From Phytoseiulus persimilis (taxonomy: Eukaryota > Arthropoda > Arachnida > Mesostigmata > Phytoseiidae), in assembly GCA_037576195.1 (NCBI GenBank), contig CM075102.1, positions 43,582,745 through 43,646,744 of the forward strand: DNA of 64,000 nucleotides, given 5' to 3'. The notes under the pieces are model-generated. The model saw only the letters and a program-made list of their open reading frames with translations, did not search any database and had not been told where the DNA came from. This document shows positions 60,620-64,000 of this stretch, one piece after another (position 1 is the first letter of the stretch; each line of letters opens with the position of its first letter). Made by a program: the position numbers and the translations under genes.

Positions 60620-62570
60620 TCCGTCTCCTCCATTCTCCGGCCAGTTATTTGATCGGGTGACGTCGACCAGCCGCTGAGAATTCATGAGTCGATGTCTCCA
60701 TTCGCGGTTTGGTGCTTGTTTGATCTAGTCAGTGGAGGAGGGCATCTGAGCGCATGCAGACCGGTGTCTAGAAAATGTTCGCTGAACTGAATATTCATTC
60801 CAGGTCCTCTCTCCTCGGCTCAGACAGTCTCCGAGAAAGGAAGCTGCAAACGGTTGACAGTCTATTTCATAACTTTATAGGGTCTCTTTGTTTCGTTGAC
60901 CGCAGACAAGGTCATTCAGGAATTCCGATGCCTGAGTTTGTTAGAGACGATGCTGAGCGGCCCGTGAATACATAGCGGCGCAAATTATTGTGTTCTATAT
61001 GAAACACTGATTCTCGGAGTTTTGAGCTTCTTTCCGGTGTGAAAATCTGATTTCGGTGTGCGGCTTGTTCGTTGAGGTCTGCTTAGCTGCCGCAGCCATA
61101 ACACCCACTGAGCCACGAGTGAAACGAGCGGGCAAGCCAAAAAGGCTTCCGAGTTTCCCGTTCCTCTCGGCGAGAACGCGATATTAAGCGCTGCCTAAAT
61201 AAGTGCTATCCGGTAACAATACTGACTTGAGGGGGAGATCTTGGAGTTTGGCGTCGTTCTCTGACTTGAATTCAAGTAAGGATATTCCATGCATCTCATG
61301 GAAATAAGCCCAAGGACACACAACGATAACTTTTGCTATAATAGGTGCCGCGCGGCCTCACTCATATAGAGAATCGCTTATGTTGAGCTCTGCTAGGTCT
61401 TCTAGCTGATAACCAAGCGGACCCTCCCGAGCAATTTTTCATAAATTGCGAAGAATACTTCCAGAGTGACCAGACTTTTCCAATTCATTCCGAATCGAGT
61501 ATCGGTGCTCTCTTTCCGTCCGCTGATGCAGTCAGTGGAGAGACCAGTTATGGGCGCGCTACAGTATGAAGTGGGGGAAAACCGAGCTCTGCTTTGGAAA
61601 TTCTCTTGGACTGGAGTCGGTATTCAGCGAGGGAGCGTTTACCCTGGAATACTTTCAGTTTCCCACTCTCGTTCCATACTTCATCTCTCGAATCGCATCC
61701 GGTCCCTGATCTAGGAGGCGCCCCAAGTGGAGGAAGGCTTCTCTTCCACCGACTCGAGATGTCCTTGCCGACTCATAACTTGTCAAACCAAGGTCCAACA
61801 ATCAAACTCTTGCATCAAACGCAAGATTCCTCCACGATTTCCTCCAATCAAACGCATTGGAGAAAACATTCCTCAAGAGAATGCTGTGGGCTCATATAGC
61901 CAATCGGAACAGGTGGCTCTATAGGATGTGCAATGAACCTCTCCCACAACACATCTAGAAGAGTTAGCTAGTGAGCACAACTTCGAGTGGAATCCCAAAG
62001 CGCCAAGTTTGCGGGGGGAGCGCAGTATGTAAGGCCAGGCTTGTATTCAGAAAGTCATGTGAGATATCCGGAACCGACTATTAGGAAACCACCCCACTTC
62101 CAGAGCTGGCATACACAGGGAAAGTACTTCAAGCTGCAACATTTTGTAGGCCCCCGTATTTTTACCTGTATTCTGATCGAATCTGATCCGAACGAGAGAA
62201 TTTTTTTTCTGTCGAAAACTCCTCGGAAAACCCATATTTTATTTCACTAATTCCGGGAGTCAGATGTTGACTCCGATTTTCAGAACTCAACATCTCACCT
62301 CAATTTCCTCCATGGTCCCTGAAAGAAGTGGTCAGAAAATCGTCGATTCTCAACCGATATCAAAAAATACAAAACGGAAAGGTTCCTCTCTGGAGAATCG
62401 GTCCCGAATCTCGATCCGACTTTCTAGTGATCTGTGTCAGCTGAGCCTCGAAGCGTTCCGCCCTCGAGAGGTTCAGTGCCAGACTCCTATGTTTCTCGTC
62501 TGCGGCGCCGGTAGCACGCTTCATCATACATACCACGCGGATGCCCTTTGTTGGTTGTTCGAAAATTACA
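60620..62570. other. Region without recognised genes
   Basis: Only short overlapping frames; no splice-consistent set or motif was found before the exon-like stretch at 62572. Confidence 0.35.
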
Positions 62571-62571
62571 G

Positions 62572-62755
62572 GAAGGAACAGCACCAGCTACAAATATGAT
62601 ACAAAGCCAAACAGAAAAGCTGACCATCAAGAGCGTTTATTCCACGAAGTTTGGTTCGACGGTGATAACAAAAACCTTGGTGAACCATACTCCAGAGCAA
62701 CCCGTCTCGAACAAGTTTCACTTGTTTATTTTTTCGCCGGAATTCTCAACCGGAG
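62572..62755 (+). CDS. Possible VIT-domain exon (inter-alpha-trypsin inhibitor heavy chain-like)
   Basis: A good acceptor (GTTCGAAAATTACAG) is followed by a frame with LTIKSVYSTKFGSTVITKTL then VNHT and KFHLFIF. The VIT domain of ITIH proteins begins with the same pattern, I(R/K)S-x-V-S-x-(R/K)F, a V-T pair, VVN, and an F-x-(L/V)-x-(I/L)P strand. ITIH-like proteins are secreted matrix or hemolymph proteins. The match ends where the family continues AFISNF, and no von Willebrand A exon is visible before the window ends; the repeat array begins 500 bases on. It may be an exon of a gene extending past the window, or a fragment. Confidence 0.35.
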
Positions 62756-63259
62756 GTCCAGCTTGGTTTCCAATGCTTCGAATCTGCTTCGGCAATTCGA
62801 GTCATGGTGACTCAAATGACGCAGCGCGAGCGGGATTTGAGAATGCTCCGGGTAGTCTGCACGCGCGCAGAGCAGAGGCCTGCAGAGAAGTCGCGATCAG
62901 ATATTTCCACCTCAAAGCTGTGGACGCCGCACGAGTAACGCCGAAGGCTCAGTGTCGAGCTGTGCTTATTGGAGCCCTTGGCCAGCACAGAGCCGGAGAG
63001 GCGTAAAGCTTGGGAACCACTGCCTCAGGGACTTTGATTGCAGTTGGCTCCCCTCTCGAACCAAGTTGTAGTTTTTCTCGTCACTCAGGCTCCTGAAGAG
63101 GGAGTTTTTGCCAGATGTACTTCGCAGGCTCGCTCGCACCGAAAGAGCACCGTTCCTCTTTCTTCATTGGGTTAGCATAATTTCTGAAACTATCTCCTCG
63201 TTCGGTCGATTGGTACCTGTTGCTATATCACATGAACTCCGCCAGCGCCTCCTTAGAAT

Positions 63260-63695
63260 CCAGAAAGTATGGTCAGGTCGATCCTGGAATCACTTCCATG
63301 GAGCCCGGAAATAATTATCAGACTGACCCCCGAATCAGCTCTATAGATTCGAGAAGGATAGGCAGATCGACTCCAGAATCGTCTCCATGTACCTCGGAAA
63401 GTATAGTCAGATCGGCTCCGGAATCCCCTTTTTAGACTCCGAAAAGTATGGTCAGATCGATCCGAGATTACCTCCATAGACTTCGGAAAAAATGGTCAGA
63501 TCGACGCCGGAATCACCTCTCTAGATTCCGAAAAGAATGGTCAGATCGACCCGGGAACAACCTTCGTGGACTTCGAAAAGTATGGTCAGATAAATCTCGG
63601 GATCACCCTCCAGTCCCCGAGAAGTATGGTCAGATTCGTCTCGGAATCACCTCCAGACTTGGAGAAGTGTTATCAGATTGGTCAGATCGCACTCC
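63260..63695 (+). repeat. Minisatellite, about 10 units of roughly 45 bp
   Basis: Units built on AAGTATGGTCAGATCGAYCC, then GGAATCACCTCC and a TAGACTCCGA-type tail, recur about every 44-47 bases from 63260 to 63690. The best-matched units lie at 63400-63640. Because the period is near 45 bases, several reading frames stay open across it and give repeating peptides; these are unlikely to be genes. Confidence 0.8.
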
Positions 63696-63699
63696 TTCT

Positions 63700-63795
63700 G
63701 GATTAAATGGAGGCGATTCCGCGACCAATCTGACCATACTTTTCCGGGTCTGAGGGGTGATTCCGGGACCAATCTAACCACATTTTTCCGGGTTT
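63700..63795 (-). repeat. Reversed copies of the same minisatellite unit
   Basis: Two units of the preceding array appear here in inverse orientation: ATTCCGCGACCAATCTGACC, then ATACTTTTCCGGG, and again ATTCCGGGACCAATCTAACC. The array and these copies therefore form a large inverted repeat with its junction near 63695. Confidence 0.7.
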
Positions 63796-64000
63796 TTCCC
63801 TTCTTGGGGACCAGGAAGAAGAATGCGTGATGCAGACCGAGCCACAGTCGCGCTCGGTGCTGTGGAATCGCATCCCCACTAAAAACCTTGTGTCTCTCCA
63901 ACCTCCACTTTTCGTGTGAAGGTCCGCCACCTATGGCCGGAACTGCGTTGGCAATACTACGTTACCATGGGAGCTACCTTGGGCTACCTCCAATGTTGTC
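63796..64000. other. Window end, no feature seen
   Basis: No coding exon, repeat unit or RNA gene recognised in the last 205 bases. Confidence 0.4.

Noticed and set aside
63448..63753. 101-codon plus-strand open frame with repeating peptide
   Set aside because: Product of the 45-bp minisatellite period; not a gene.
1..64000. CRISPR arrays, bacterial operons, phage or toxin-antitoxin systems
   Set aside because: No direct-repeat/spacer pattern, no ribosome-binding-site spaced operons; the window is plainly intron-bearing eukaryotic DNA.

Overview
The window looks like nuclear DNA from an arthropod. It has intron-rich genes with GT-AG introns mostly of about 60-1,000 bases, near-balanced base composition, metazoan-only families (plexin, UNC80, muscle LIM protein), and a TATA plus TCAGTT initiator promoter of arthropod type. 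A mite or other chelicerate is my best guess, but the window itself does not prove it.

Layout. From 1776 to 7712 (+) lies the 3' two-fifths or so of a plexin, probably B-type: IPT domains, one membrane segment, and a complete cytoplasmic R-Ras/Rap GAP with its RBD insert. The semaphorin and PSI part is not in the window. Its poly(A) signal is near 8453. A convergent, unidentified minus-strand gene occupies roughly 9.4-15.1 kb. From 15.2 to 26.8 kb I recognise no complete gene; there are odd fragments (a shikimate-dehydrogenase-like motif, a possible mariner scrap, a pair of tail-to-tail diverged repeats). A small unidentified four-exon gene lies at 26809-27693 (+). A coherent single exon lies at 30323-30577 (-). 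An unidentified gene at 31736-32943 (+) converges on the next gene.

The largest feature is a complete minus-strand UNC80 homologue, 36 coding exons from 52616 down to 33754. I placed every splice junction by eye and all phases agree, giving 11,115 coding bases and 3,704 residues. UNC80 is the large scaffold of the NALCN sodium-leak channel complex. A small TIR element sits in one of its introns.

From 52.6 to 64 kb the only clear gene is a single-exon muscle LIM protein (60098-60418, +) with a readable core promoter and poly(A) signal. The rest holds GGATCCGC-rich palindromic repeats, an isolated exon resembling the VIT domain of inter-alpha-trypsin inhibitor heavy chains, and a 45-bp minisatellite ending in reversed units. 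The recognised genes are a guidance receptor, an ion-channel scaffold and a muscle cytoskeletal protein. They have no operon-like relation. Nothing in the window points to a mobile defence system, CRISPR or gene cluster.
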